From positions 1,240,001 to 1,304,000 of the forward strand of contig CAWCQU010000003.1 in assembly GCA_963797765.1 (NCBI GenBank): a stretch of DNA of 64,000 nt, read 5' to 3'. Positions 50,324-59,015 of this stretch are shown piece after piece. The notes beneath the pieces were generated by a model. It was given only the letters and a program-made list of their open reading frames with translations. It was not told where the DNA came from and ran no database searches. The position numbers were made by a program, and so were the translations under genes. Positions within the stretch are counted from its first letter, which is position 1. Every line of letters starts with the position of its first letter. The stretch is from JBGPTK01 sp963797765. GTDB lineage: Bacteria; Acidobacteriota; Terriglobia; Acidiferrales; UBA7541.

Positions 50324-50917
50324 ATGGCGGGACCGGATTCGGCGGGAACGTTGGTGATGACCATCGGCCATTCCACGCGGCCGATTGAAGAATTTATCGA
50401 TTTGTTGCAGAAGAACGGCGTTGAACTTCTTGTTGACGTCCGCACAATTCCCCGCTCTCGCCACAATCCGCAATTCAACCGTGATTCACTTCCTAAATCT
50501 CTTGCGGCTGCCGGGATTGCTTACACGCATTTGAAGGATTTAGGCGGCTTGAGAAAGCCGAAGCCCGATTCCACGAACATGGGCTGGCGAAACAGTTCGT
50601 TCCGGGGCTATGCCGATTACATGCAGACGCCGGAATTCGAAGTGGCCTTGAAGAAATTATTGGAACTGGCGGGGAATCGAATTTGCGCGATCATGTGCGC
50701 GGAAGCCGTTCCCTGGCGCTGCCATCGTTCCTTGATTGGCGATGCGCTTCTGGCTCGTAAAATTCCCGTGGAGCATATCGTCAGTGGAACGCGCCGCCAA
50801 CCGCATGAATTGACACCTTTTGCAAGAATTCGCGGCACACAAGTCGCCTACCCCGCCGCGAAGGATCCGGAAACAAGATCGAAAAAGACCGTGCGCCAAC
50901 TAAAGCTCCTCTCCTGA
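50324..50917 (+). CDS. DUF488 family protein
   Basis: 197-aa protein of the DUF488 family. LVMTIGHSTRPIEEFIDLLQ (about 10-29) and LLVDVRTIPRSRHNPQFN are the typical N-terminal motifs, and ICAIMCAEAVPWRCHRSLIG (about 118-137) with its Cys and CHRS is the hallmark of the family. Possibly a nucleotide- or RNA-related enzyme; biochemical function is not established. It stands alone downstream of hsp20. Confidence 0.9.
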   Translation: MAGPDSAGTLVMTIGHSTRPIEEFIDLLQKNGVELLVDVRTIPRSRHNPQFNRDSLPKSLAAAGIAYTHLKDLGGLRKPKPDSTNMGWRNSSFRGYADYMQTPEFEVALKKLLELAGNRICAIMCAEAVPWRCHRSLIGDALLARKIPVEHIVSGTRRQPHELTPFARIRGTQVAYPAAKDPETRSKKTVRQLKLLS

Positions 50918-51268
50918 GGGTCCGCTCGCCATGAGATGAGCGCACATCCGCGGAACGGTTCGGAAGCGCCGCTTCTCGCCGCCGGTCTTGGCGCTGTGTA
51001 TTAACTCGATAGCTTGATCTTTAGTGCTTGCCAGGGATAACGATCAGGAGTATTTTGATTAAGAGTTCGAAAGCCGTCTCGACGTGTTTTCGCAGTGTGC
51101 GCCGTCCTTGGGAATTGCTCCTTCGGCCACAATTGACTCCCTCCCTCTCCCATGAAAACGCTTGCGGATTGACCGATCGACTGTGACGGGACGCATCGGC
51201 CCGCTGCCGATCACACGGAATCAGCGGAAGGCTGTCGTTTCGCAACCTACCGGCCGAAAGGAGGGGGC
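50918..51268. other. Intergenic region upstream of the response regulator
   Basis: 351 bp with no credible gene. The end carries the strong Shine-Dalgarno GGAGGGGGC ahead of 51269. No notable repeat or hairpin was found. The minus-strand frame at 51021-51245 is unsupported. Confidence 0.5.
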
Positions 51269-52141
51269 ATGGACCCCATAAGCAACATATCGGATGACAA
51301 ACAACAGAACGCCAAGGTTCGGATTCTACTGGTGGACGACAACGACGGCGTGCGCGAGGTTTACCAGGCTGGACTGAAACGCCACGGATTTGAAGTGGTG
51401 CCTGCCAACAGCGTAAACGAAGCGTTGCGCCTTATTTCCAGCGAACAGTTCCAGGTGCTGCTAGCCGACCTGCACATGCCAGATGCTGCTGATGGATTTA
51501 CCGTCGTCAGCGCCATGCGGCATACGCAGCCCAATGCGATAACGCTAGTGATGAGCGGCTATCCCGCGCTTCAAGACGCAGCAACGGCAATCCTGTTGCA
51601 GGCCGACGAAATCCTTGTGAAACCCTTTGGCTTACAACACACTGCCGAACTGATTCGGAGAAAACTCGCGAATCCCCGGAATCATGTGACAATCACCAAA
51701 GAGCCTGTGGCCACGATCCTGGATCGTGACTTGCAAAAGACCATCGAGAACTGGATGTCTCGTGTGCAGCACAACGAAGAACTGATGGCCAATCCACTCG
51801 GCTATGAAGAGCGAACTGGACACCTCCCAGTGCTCCTGGCTGGCCTCGTCCAGCGCCTGCGCCTCACTCCTACTACCATAGCTCCAGAGTCCAGCGCCGC
51901 GCGTCAACACGGAATTCTGCGACGCATGCAAGGCTACACGGTTGCCATGGTGGTGGAAGAGTCGCGCATCCTGCAAGTGAGCATCTTTAATACCCTGCAA
52001 AACAATCTCATGACCGTGGATTTCAGCACGGTGCTGATTGACGTGATGACTATCGCCGACGAGGTGGATTCACAATTGAAACAGGCCATGCTCGGATACA
52101 TGGAGCTGCAGTCCGCGAAGGCGGCTGGCGCGCCCGCCTGA
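51269..52141 (+). CDS. Response regulator with unusual output domain
   Basis: 290 aa. The receiver domain is complete: VRILLVDDNDGVREVY (17-32) with the acidic pair DD, the phospho-accepting Asp in VLLADLHMPDAADGF (about 68), the Thr/Ser switch in LVMSGYP and the Lys in ILVKPFG (about 118). The output part (about 145-285) is all-helical: LQKTIENWMSRVQHNEEL, HLPVLLAGLVQRLRL, then a QHGILRRMQGYTVAMVVEES segment. It is not a known DNA-binding fold and faintly resembles RsbRD/RGS-like N-terminal domains. ATG 51269 has an excellent Shine-Dalgarno. No kinase is adjacent. Output unknown; a protein-interaction or stress-signalling role is possible. Confidence 0.87.
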   Translation: MDPISNISDDKQQNAKVRILLVDDNDGVREVYQAGLKRHGFEVVPANSVNEALRLISSEQFQVLLADLHMPDAADGFTVVSAMRHTQPNAITLVMSGYPALQDAATAILLQADEILVKPFGLQHTAELIRRKLANPRNHVTITKEPVATILDRDLQKTIENWMSRVQHNEELMANPLGYEERTGHLPVLLAGLVQRLRLTPTTIAPESSAARQHGILRRMQGYTVAMVVEESRILQVSIFNTLQNNLMTVDFSTVLIDVMTIADEVDSQLKQAMLGYMELQSAKAAGAPA

Positions 52142-52362
52142 AACGTGTGTGGACAGCCGAACGGCCGTCGTCCCAGCTAGAGCCCGAATTCGCTTGACTG
52201 CCGGTGCCGCACGCCCATACTCGAATCTGCGACCGCCGCTAGACTGCTTCCTGCTAAAACAGGCCCCCAAAAGTCTATCTACTCCAGCACCAGAGGTTGC
52301 CGGACGTTGAGTCGAAGTGTCCATGCATCCCTGAAACAGCCCAGCAACCCCCGAGGAGCAAA

Positions 52363-52578
52363 ATGCTGAAAGTTCATTTGGAAGGCAAATGCAGGGACAT
52401 ACTACTCACTCCAGACAATGGTGAACCGACCCGGTGTTCGGTTCGAGTGGAACTGGACCACAATGTTTCTCGAAAGTATCGACTTTATGACGTTCAGCTT
52501 CCTATCCCCGCCGAATTTGCCACTCTGCTGGAGATTGGACTCCCGCTGAGCCTGACGCTGGAGCAAAACGGAAGCTGA
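52363..52578 (+). CDS. Small hypothetical protein
   Basis: 71 aa, starting MLKVHLEGKCRDILL. ATG at 52363 follows GAGGAG at four-base spacing, whereas the frame opening at 52297 has none. A mixed beta-like sequence (SVRVELDHNVSRKYRLYDVQ, LLEIGLPLSLTLEQ) without known motifs. It lies 221 bp after the response regulator. Function unknown. Confidence 0.55.
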   Translation: MLKVHLEGKCRDILLTPDNGEPTRCSVRVELDHNVSRKYRLYDVQLPIPAEFATLLEIGLPLSLTLEQNGS

Positions 52579-52670
52579 CCGGCGCAACGATGGGCGAGGA
52601 TGTGGCCGCCGGATGCCGTTCAAATGTCTTGTTCCCGCGCCACTGCGATTGATTCCGATCTGTGCGCCGC

Positions 52671-53312
52671 TTAATACATGGCCACGCGAGGCAAATTCCA
52701 GTGTTGCCATACGCTCACGATTCGCAGCACGAAGCAAACCACGCCACCCAGGACGGCCGAGGAGACAGGGTTTAATCCCAGCCTACGGCTCAGAACCATC
52801 ACGGTCGAGCCCGCCAGTGCAGCCGTCGCATACACATCAGCATGCAGCACGCGGGGAATTTGGGCGAGGAGAACGTCGCGCACCGTGCCTCCACCCACCG
52901 CGGTAATTGTTCCCATTAGAGTGGCGATGAAAGGATGGATCTGATACGCAAGCGCCTTCTCGGTCCCGGCGACGGCAAACAGTGCCAGGCATGCGGCATC
53001 CAGGCTAATCATCACTTTGTTCGGGACCAGCTGAAGATAGCGATGAAGGAAGAATACGGCGAAGGCGCCGGTGAACGCTGCTGCTGAATATCGCCAGTCA
53101 CGAATGGCCTGAGGAGGAACCGCGCCGATCAGCAGATCGCGGACGACGCCGCCAACCAAAGCAGTGGAAAACGCCAAGACCATCAATCCAAAAAAATCGA
53201 GCCCTCCCGATACCGCCGCACTTGCGCCTTCCACTGCGAATAGAAATGAGGCGACCAAATCCACTAATACTGACAATTGCAGATTGGATTTCAGATTGTC
53301 ACCGGGTGGCAT
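52671..53312 (-). CDS. YicG/UPF0126-type membrane channel (TRIC-like)
   Basis: 213-aa inner-membrane protein with seven predicted helices in two similar halves: VEGASAAVSGGLDFFGLMVL... GGVVRDLLIGAVPP, then GTEKALAYQIHPFIATLMGT and GGGTVRDVLLAQIPRVL. The repeated GG-x-VRD (GGVVRD, GGTVRD) is the fingerprint of the family related to TRIC cation channels. ATG at 53312 has AGGA four bases upstream and gives a family-length protein; the longer frame to 53516 is not needed. Divergent from amrS. Confidence 0.88.
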   Translation of the reverse strand: MPPGDNLKSNLQLSVLVDLVASFLFAVEGASAAVSGGLDFFGLMVLAFSTALVGGVVRDLLIGAVPPQAIRDWRYSAAAFTGAFAVFFLHRYLQLVPNKVMISLDAACLALFAVAGTEKALAYQIHPFIATLMGTITAVGGGTVRDVLLAQIPRVLHADVYATAALAGSTVMVLSRRLGLNPVSSAVLGGVVCFVLRIVSVWQHWNLPRVAMY

Positions 53313-53549
53313 AGCTTCCTGTGTTATTCGAATTTCTCCCTCGTTTTGCGCGGGGCGGACAAGATTCCCAATCGTGTATACATGTATAAAAGACATCTTC
53401 GATTCGGCGGAGAAACCTATCACACGTTTTCCGGCGGAGACAAGGCGGGGTCCGAGGGCGCCCGGAATTCGCAGTTGTGTCGGCATGAGCGTATAATAAG
53501 GAAGTAGAATCCTCAAGGCACACCGGCCAGTACATCGGTTAAAACTGCC

Positions 53550-54689
53550 ATGGCAACACTAAAAGAAGTTCTCTCTCAAAACGTCCGCGAAGGGGAAATT
53601 TACGATAAGCGGGAGCACGACTGGGTGCAGTGCTTCGCCTGCGGTCACGAATGCAAAATCCCGGCAGGCCAGGCGGGAGTCTGCAAAGTCCGCTTCAATG
53701 AAGGTGGCAAGCTTTTCGTGCCCTGGGGCTATGCGGGCGCGTTGCAGTGCGATCCCATCGAGAAGAAGCCGTTCTTTCATGCGTATCCCGGCACGCTGGC
53801 CTATAGCTTCGGGATGCTGGGCTGCGATCTGCACTGTTCCTATTGCCAGAACTGGGTGACCTCGCAGGCGCTGCGCGATCCGAACGCGATTTCGCGGCCC
53901 ATTCGTGTGACACCTGCAGAGATGGTGCGCGACGCGATTCAAGATGGCGCGCGCGTGCTGGTGAGCACCTACAACGAACCGCTGATTACCAGCGAATGGG
54001 CGGTGGCAATTTTCAAGGAAGCTCGCGCCGCGGGATTGGTCACCGGCTTCGTTTCGAATGGCAATGGCACGCCGCGCGTCCTGGAATATCTCCGTCCATG
54101 GGTTGATCTATATAAAGTGGACTTGAAAAGTTTTGATGACCGGCACTACCGGCAGCTTGGCGGGCGGCTTGAACCGATTCTCGATACGATCCGGCGGCTG
54201 CATGCGATGGGAATCTGGCTCGAGGTCGTCACCCTGCTAATTCCGGGGTTCAACGATGCCGAGGATGAGCTTACGCGGCTTGCCGAATTTCTCGCTGGCG
54301 TCTCGCGCGAAATCCCCTGGCACGTGACGGCCTATCACCAAGATTACAAAATGAATGACGCCGCGAATACCACTCCGGAGGGGTTGTTGCGCGCGGCGGA
54401 AATCGGGATCAACGCTGGATTGCGGTTCGTATACACCGGAAATTTGCCGGGAATGGTGGACGATTCGGAATCGACGCATTGCCCGGAGTGCCGGAAAGTA
54501 TTGATCGAACGCTACGGATATCTAATTACCGGCTATCACTTGACGAGCGACGGGGCCTGTCCGCGCTGCCACGCGAAAATTCCCGGACGATGGGATTCCA
54601 AGTTCAGCGGACAGATCAGCGCGCGGCCATTCCACCCGAGCGGGCGCGCGCGGCGGAACATTTTGCCGGTATTGAATTCACGCGCGTGA
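53550..54689 (+). CDS. amrS: AmmeMemoRadiSam system radical SAM enzyme
   Basis: 379-aa radical SAM protein of the AmrS type. The 4Fe-4S Cys motif is CDLHCSYCQN (about 91-100) in the CxxxCxxC form. The family's N-terminal Cys motif CFACGHECKIPAGQAGVC (about 28-45) and the late CPECRKVL and CPRCHAKIPG zinc-finger-like pairs are present. ATG 53550. In most genomes AmrS is encoded with AMMECR1 (AmrA) and Memo (AmrB), but neither is in this window. Suspected role in modification of an unknown substrate; the system's chemistry was not established to my knowledge. Confidence 0.92.
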   Translation: MATLKEVLSQNVREGEIYDKREHDWVQCFACGHECKIPAGQAGVCKVRFNEGGKLFVPWGYAGALQCDPIEKKPFFHAYPGTLAYSFGMLGCDLHCSYCQNWVTSQALRDPNAISRPIRVTPAEMVRDAIQDGARVLVSTYNEPLITSEWAVAIFKEARAAGLVTGFVSNGNGTPRVLEYLRPWVDLYKVDLKSFDDRHYRQLGGRLEPILDTIRRLHAMGIWLEVVTLLIPGFNDAEDELTRLAEFLAGVSREIPWHVTAYHQDYKMNDAANTTPEGLLRAAEIGINAGLRFVYTGNLPGMVDDSESTHCPECRKVLIERYGYLITGYHLTSDGACPRCHAKIPGRWDSKFSGQISARPFHPSGRARRNILPVLNSRA

Positions 54690-54744
54690 CGCCGCGCAAT
54701 TGGCGTGGAATTTTCAGCGAACCAATTTATCCTGCGGCGCGGAT

Positions 54745-56328
54745 TCAGCCGGGTTCCGAGTGTTCCGTTCGAAACTGTTCGCGGAGAATGAAACGCTGGA
54801 TTTTGCCGGTGGCTGTCTTCGGCAATTCCGCTACGACACGATACTGGCGGGGACATTTGTAGGATGCCAGTCGCTGGCGCACGAATTCTTGAAGCTCAGC
54901 GGTGATTTGTTCGACTGAGGGGCTTGCTTCTCGCAACACAACAAACGCCACAGTCTTCAGCAGGCCTGCAGGATCCGCCACACCTACAACGGCGGCCTCC
55001 GCAACATCCTGATGGCCGAGCAACGCGTTTTCCACTTCACCGGGCGAAACCCACATTCCGGAAATTTTCATCATGTCGTCGGCACGGCCGTAATAGTGGA
55101 AGTAACCGTCGGCATCCTGAAAGAATTTGTCGCCGGTCACCACCCATTTTCCGATTTTCGATTTCGCGGTCAGTTCCGGTTGATTCCAATAGCCGGCAAA
55201 GGCGCTTTCGCCTTTCACGCACAGGGTGCCGATGTCTCCCCCGAGAACGGGTTCACCATTTTCGTCCACGATTTGAACTTCATAGTGAGGAACCGGCACG
55301 CCGCAGGTTCCCGCACGCGTTTCACCAGGACGGTTAGAAATAAATGTTTGCAGCATTTCCGTGGAACCGATGCCGTCGAGAATCTCGAGGCCGAAGCGAT
55401 CTTGAAATTGCGTGAAGATTTCTTCCGGCAGCGGTTCGCCGGCCGAAACCACCCGCCGCACAGAGGACAAATCGAACGGCAATCCACGGCCCGCTTCCTG
55501 CAACATGGCGGCGAAGAAAGTAGGTACCGCATAGAAAATTGTCGGGCGATGTCTGGCGATGAGCGCCGCAACTTTGTCGACTTTGGTGCGCTCCGGATTC
55601 AAAATGGTGCTGGCGCCAACCGAAAGCGGAAAGTACATCGCGTTGCCCAAGCCATAAGCGAAGAAGAGTTTTGAGACGGAGAAGGTGCGGTCGTCGGAGC
55701 AGATGCCCAACACTTCGCGCGCGAAGCACTGGCTGGTGACGAACATATCCTTATGCTGGTGAATCGCGGCTTTGGGGCGGCCGCTGCTGCCAGACGTGTA
55801 CAAGAAAAATGCCGTATCCCGCGCGGAGGTGGGATGAGCGTGGAGCTCCGCTGACGCGGAGTGAATCCATTCGCGCCAATTTCGCCTGCTTTCCTTTTTC
55901 GCATCGTTTGCCGGCGAATCGCCCGCGACGATTACCTTTGTTTCATCTCCGCCGAGCGTGAGCAAGAATTGTGGAAGCACCGAACAGTGAACGATTGCAA
56001 TGCGCGCGCCACAATCCGAATGGTAGAAAGCCAGGTCAGCGGATTTTGCCAGCGGATTGACGGGCACCGCGACCGCTCCAATTTTTGCGGCGCCGAAAAA
56101 CGCGGCGAAGAATTCCACGGAATCCGGCAGGACAATCAGAACGCGATCGCCCGCGCCGCAGCCCGATTCGCGAAGCGCGTTGCCGGTCCGATTAGCCAGA
56201 ACAGCGAGTTCCCGATAGCTCACAGCTTCCGGTTCGCCCAGGATCGCAATGCGATCCGGATGTTGTTGTGCCGGGCGGTCCAGAAACCAGGACGCCAAAT
56301 TAAACTGTGCGGGAATTTCGAGCGCCAC
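54745..56328 (-). CDS. Benzoate-CoA ligase-like acyl-CoA synthetase (ANL superfamily)
   Basis: 527-aa AMP-forming acyl-CoA ligase. FFLYTSGSSGRPKAAIHQH holds the P-loop, IGSTEMLQTFISN the A5 motif, and YFHYYGRADDMMKISGMWVS the hinge D-G-x-x-K region, ending with LPKTATGKIQR, the catalytic Lys. Motif spacing fits the benzoate-CoA ligase group. GTG at 56328 is preferred (GGAG six bases upstream) over the frame opening at 56424. Activates an aromatic or short-chain acid; neighbours give no pathway, so the substrate is open. Confidence 0.9.
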   Translation of the reverse strand: MALEIPAQFNLASWFLDRPAQQHPDRIAILGEPEAVSYRELAVLANRTGNALRESGCGAGDRVLIVLPDSVEFFAAFFGAAKIGAVAVPVNPLAKSADLAFYHSDCGARIAIVHCSVLPQFLLTLGGDETKVIVAGDSPANDAKKESRRNWREWIHSASAELHAHPTSARDTAFFLYTSGSSGRPKAAIHQHKDMFVTSQCFAREVLGICSDDRTFSVSKLFFAYGLGNAMYFPLSVGASTILNPERTKVDKVAALIARHRPTIFYAVPTFFAAMLQEAGRGLPFDLSSVRRVVSAGEPLPEEIFTQFQDRFGLEILDGIGSTEMLQTFISNRPGETRAGTCGVPVPHYEVQIVDENGEPVLGGDIGTLCVKGESAFAGYWNQPELTAKSKIGKWVVTGDKFFQDADGYFHYYGRADDMMKISGMWVSPGEVENALLGHQDVAEAAVVGVADPAGLLKTVAFVVLREASPSVEQITAELQEFVRQRLASYKCPRQYRVVAELPKTATGKIQRFILREQFRTEHSEPG

Positions 56329-56473
56329 AATTTCTCCAGGGGATGAACATTCGCGAATCGTTCTCGGACTCCGCGATGTTACACGACTTGCGCGCACCGC
56401 GGAATTGCAAAACAGGCGGAACAATTTGGCGGTAGGTCAGTTCGTTGTAGCCAGAGCTGCACTCACAGCTTAC

Positions 56474-56505
56474 GCGCACCAGCAAGGAGTGGCCGTGCCA
56501 CTTAG
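56474..56505. repeat. Palindromic repeat, family 1, copy 4
   Basis: GCGCACCAGCAAGGAGTGGCCGTGCCACTTAG, a decayed copy (one arm CCAGCA). It lies between two minus-strand genes and ends CTTAG like copy 3. Confidence 0.6.
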
Positions 56506-56550
56506 ACCGCTGACGGGCATCCACAAATAAAATCAGTTGCGAATTATCAC

Positions 56551-56611
56551 AAAAAAAGAGGAAAGCCCCCGTCGCCAGATTCCGGGAGAGCGAAACCCGG
56601 CGCGGGGGCTT
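56551..56611 (-). terminator. Terminator of the FecR/DUF6600 gene
   Basis: AAGCCCCCG (56611-56603 read on the minus strand) pairs with CGGGGGCTT (56571-56563), closing a 31-base loop that itself contains a smaller GC hairpin, then CTCTTTTTTT (56560-56551). It lies 18 bp after the stop at 56629. Confidence 0.8.
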
Positions 56612-56628
56612 GTTGTACCGAAGTTTGA

Positions 56629-58797
56629 TTAGTGATGCGGATGTCCGCCACTGCCACTTGAACCGTGGCTCCCACCACTCGAATGGTTTCCTCCGCCCGA
56701 CGAATGAGAAGGAGAGGGAGCCGGAGACGGCCCGCGCGAAGGTGCGGGGCCGCTATAGGAGCCCCGTCCGCCACTCGGCGCCGGACTATAACCGCCGCGA
56801 GATCCGCCCGAGGGAGAACTGGAGCGCGGCGCTACGATCGGCTGCCGAAGATCAAGCGGCGGCCGGCCGGAAGCGCTGGAACCACGCGACATGGGGGACT
56901 GAGTTTGCCGCATGGTCGCACTCGGTTGAGAAGGATGCTCGGACGGATTGTAGTGCTGCCATCCGCCTTGCGATCCGGCTGAACCAGTTTGCGGCTGGCG
57001 AGAGGCCGGCGAACTGCTCACCGGCGCACCTGCACGCATAGACGTATTCGCGGGATTTGCGCCAGGCCCGCGGCCGGTGTTTCCGCCATTGAACGTCGAC
57101 CAGCCAGGTTGAGCGTGATTCTGTCCGTTGGTTCCGAAGCCGCCGGAATTGTTGTTCCGCCCCGCGTCAACCGAACGCTGCACTTGTGATGTCTGCCCGC
57201 GGGAAGACTGCAATCCCGAAGACGTTTGCTGCCGGCTGAAGAAGTGCTGCGAAGTAGTGGCGCTTCGCGGCAATTCACTCGTATTCACCGGCCGGTCCGA
57301 TGGCCGCATGCTGGAGCGATCCGCCCTTGCGGGCAGGCCGCCGGTCATCATGCTGGCATTGCGGAATCCTGCTGCGTCGATGCCGCGCTGCGCCGACGGA
57401 ACGGATCCGTGACCGAATTGACTCCCCTGCATGGAAGTGAACCCGGAACGGACGCGAGAATTGCTGAAAGCTTCATTCATGTTGGAATACTGGTGAGAAA
57501 AACCCCTCGCCAGCGGCTGAATGGGGCGAACCGAACCGTTGAAACGGCCGTTGTGAAAACTGTTGAAGTTGACGACCGTTACCCGGCCTCCGTAGCGTCC
57601 CCACCACGGATAGAATCCGTCGCAGGGTCCGATTGGCAGCCAGCCGACGTTGCCGAAGCCGAAACCGACTCCGAACGAGAAGCCACCGCCGCGACCAAAC
57701 CCGAAGAATGAAACATATGCCGGCGCCCAAATCGGCCGGTACGAAGCATAAACGGGTCCGGGCCACCATGCCCAGCCTCCGCCATAGACGAACCAGCGGC
57801 CGTAGTGATAAGGAGCCCAGCCCCACGGTTCATAAGAAACCCAGGTCCAGCCGTAATACGGATACCACACCCAGCGGCCTGCCCGATAAGGAGCCCAGCC
57901 GGCACTTACAGAAGGAACCCATACTGGACCGTAATCAGGCACGTTGGTCCAAGTTCCGTAAGCATCGAGGTCTTGAGCTCCAGTGTAGTTGCGATTGGTG
58001 TGATTCCAACTGTCGGCGTTGGCGATTAACTTGTCGCGGTCGTTGTTCCACTTGTCCCAATCGTCTTTCCCTGGCGCCTGGGCCACTTTGTACTGGGGGT
58101 TATCGGTGCCCGCGATGTCCACGTCCTGTCCCTTCGTCGCGCGGGTGCTGCCCTGCGCAGTGGAAAGTTCCGCGGAACCGTTGCGAACGATCACTTCCGT
58201 TTGCGCTTCGTTGTTCACCAGGATGCGATAAACACCTTCGCCGGATTGCAGATGAATCGCGACGTTGGGGGTATCGATTTCCACGTCCGCTTCGCTGCCC
58301 TTCAGAACCGAGTAGGTGACCAGTCCCTGTCCAATCTGCAGTTGGATATTGGTGCGCGTGAGCGCCACGATTTTTGCCGTGGCTTCATTCGAGAGGCGAA
58401 GAATATTGGCGTGGTCGAGCTGAAATTCCGCATGGGATTTTTTCCCGGTGGCCAGGTGATCGCCAGCCATCACCGGTGTGTTCAACGTGACGGCAACCCA
58501 TTCGCCGGTATCGCCACGCTGGCTGGAAACGTCGCCATGCACGAAGCTGACCCGCGCGACGCCTGGCGCCGGTTGAGCCGGATTCTGCGGATCTTGCGCT
58601 TGCTGATCGTCGGCTTGCGGATCTTGTCCCTGGGAATCTTGTGCTTGTGGATCTTGTCCCGTTTGTCCGACTTGCGTTTGCGCTGTCGGGGGATTCTGTG
58701 GAGGCTGCTGGTCTGGGGGTGGCGGATTCTGTGCGCGAACTGAACCTGAGGCCACCAGAAGAACCATCGTTGCCAGACTCAAGAGATATTTTTTCAT
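56629..58797 (-). CDS. FecR-domain, DUF6600-like secreted protein with W/Y-rich and low-complexity tail
   Basis: 722-aa exported protein. Signal peptide at 1-22. Residues about 23-75 are Gln/Asp/Pro repeats (QDPQAQDSQGQDPQAD). Then a FecR-like domain (VARVSFVHGDVSSQRG, NTPVMAGDHLATGKKSHAEF, VRNGSAELSTAQG). Residues about 280-410 are extremely rich in Trp, Tyr and Gly with YGTWTNVPDYGPVWVPSVSA, GRWVWYPYYGWTWVSYEPWG and HYGRWFVYGGGWAWWPG, as in DUF6600. The remainder is Ser/Gly/Gln low complexity, ending HGSSGSGGHPHH. ATG at 58797 has GGGAGGGG upstream. Probably a surface or periplasmic sensor/adhesive protein; no sigma-FecI partner is next to it. Confidence 0.87.
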   Translation of the reverse strand: MKKYLLSLATMVLLVASGSVRAQNPPPPDQQPPQNPPTAQTQVGQTGQDPQAQDSQGQDPQADDQQAQDPQNPAQPAPGVARVSFVHGDVSSQRGDTGEWVAVTLNTPVMAGDHLATGKKSHAEFQLDHANILRLSNEATAKIVALTRTNIQLQIGQGLVTYSVLKGSEADVEIDTPNVAIHLQSGEGVYRILVNNEAQTEVIVRNGSAELSTAQGSTRATKGQDVDIAGTDNPQYKVAQAPGKDDWDKWNNDRDKLIANADSWNHTNRNYTGAQDLDAYGTWTNVPDYGPVWVPSVSAGWAPYRAGRWVWYPYYGWTWVSYEPWGWAPYHYGRWFVYGGGWAWWPGPVYASYRPIWAPAYVSFFGFGRGGGFSFGVGFGFGNVGWLPIGPCDGFYPWWGRYGGRVTVVNFNSFHNGRFNGSVRPIQPLARGFSHQYSNMNEAFSNSRVRSGFTSMQGSQFGHGSVPSAQRGIDAAGFRNASMMTGGLPARADRSSMRPSDRPVNTSELPRSATTSQHFFSRQQTSSGLQSSRGQTSQVQRSVDAGRNNNSGGFGTNGQNHAQPGWSTFNGGNTGRGPGANPANTSMRAGAPVSSSPASRQPQTGSAGSQGGWQHYNPSEHPSQPSATMRQTQSPMSRGSSASGRPPLDLRQPIVAPRSSSPSGGSRGGYSPAPSGGRGSYSGPAPSRGPSPAPSPSHSSGGGNHSSGGSHGSSGSGGHPHH

Positions 58798-58835
58798 TGT
58801 GCCCCTCCCGCCGGTCGAAACCGAGTCAGGAACTT

Positions 58836-58855
58836 ATTACTCCGACCGGAGTAAT
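58836..58855. promoter_or_regulatory. Perfect 20-bp palindrome 38 bp upstream of the FecR/DUF6600 gene
   Basis: ATTACTCCGACCGGAGTAAT, two nine-base arms around AC. It lies between the FecR/DUF6600 start and the sigma-54 regulator's end. As DNA it could be an operator; as RNA it would form a hairpin in the leader. Confidence 0.5.
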
Positions 58856-59015
58856 GCACAGCGGGGGCCAAACCGTGCCACATTGCAACAGTCCAATATA
58901 GCCTGCAATATCAATGTGTTACGCGAGGTCCATCGGCTATTGAGTTTTCCGGGGTTCGCTGGATACTGGTGGTTTTCAAGCGAAGGTGGTGGTTTTCAGC
59001 CACCGGCACCGTGGC

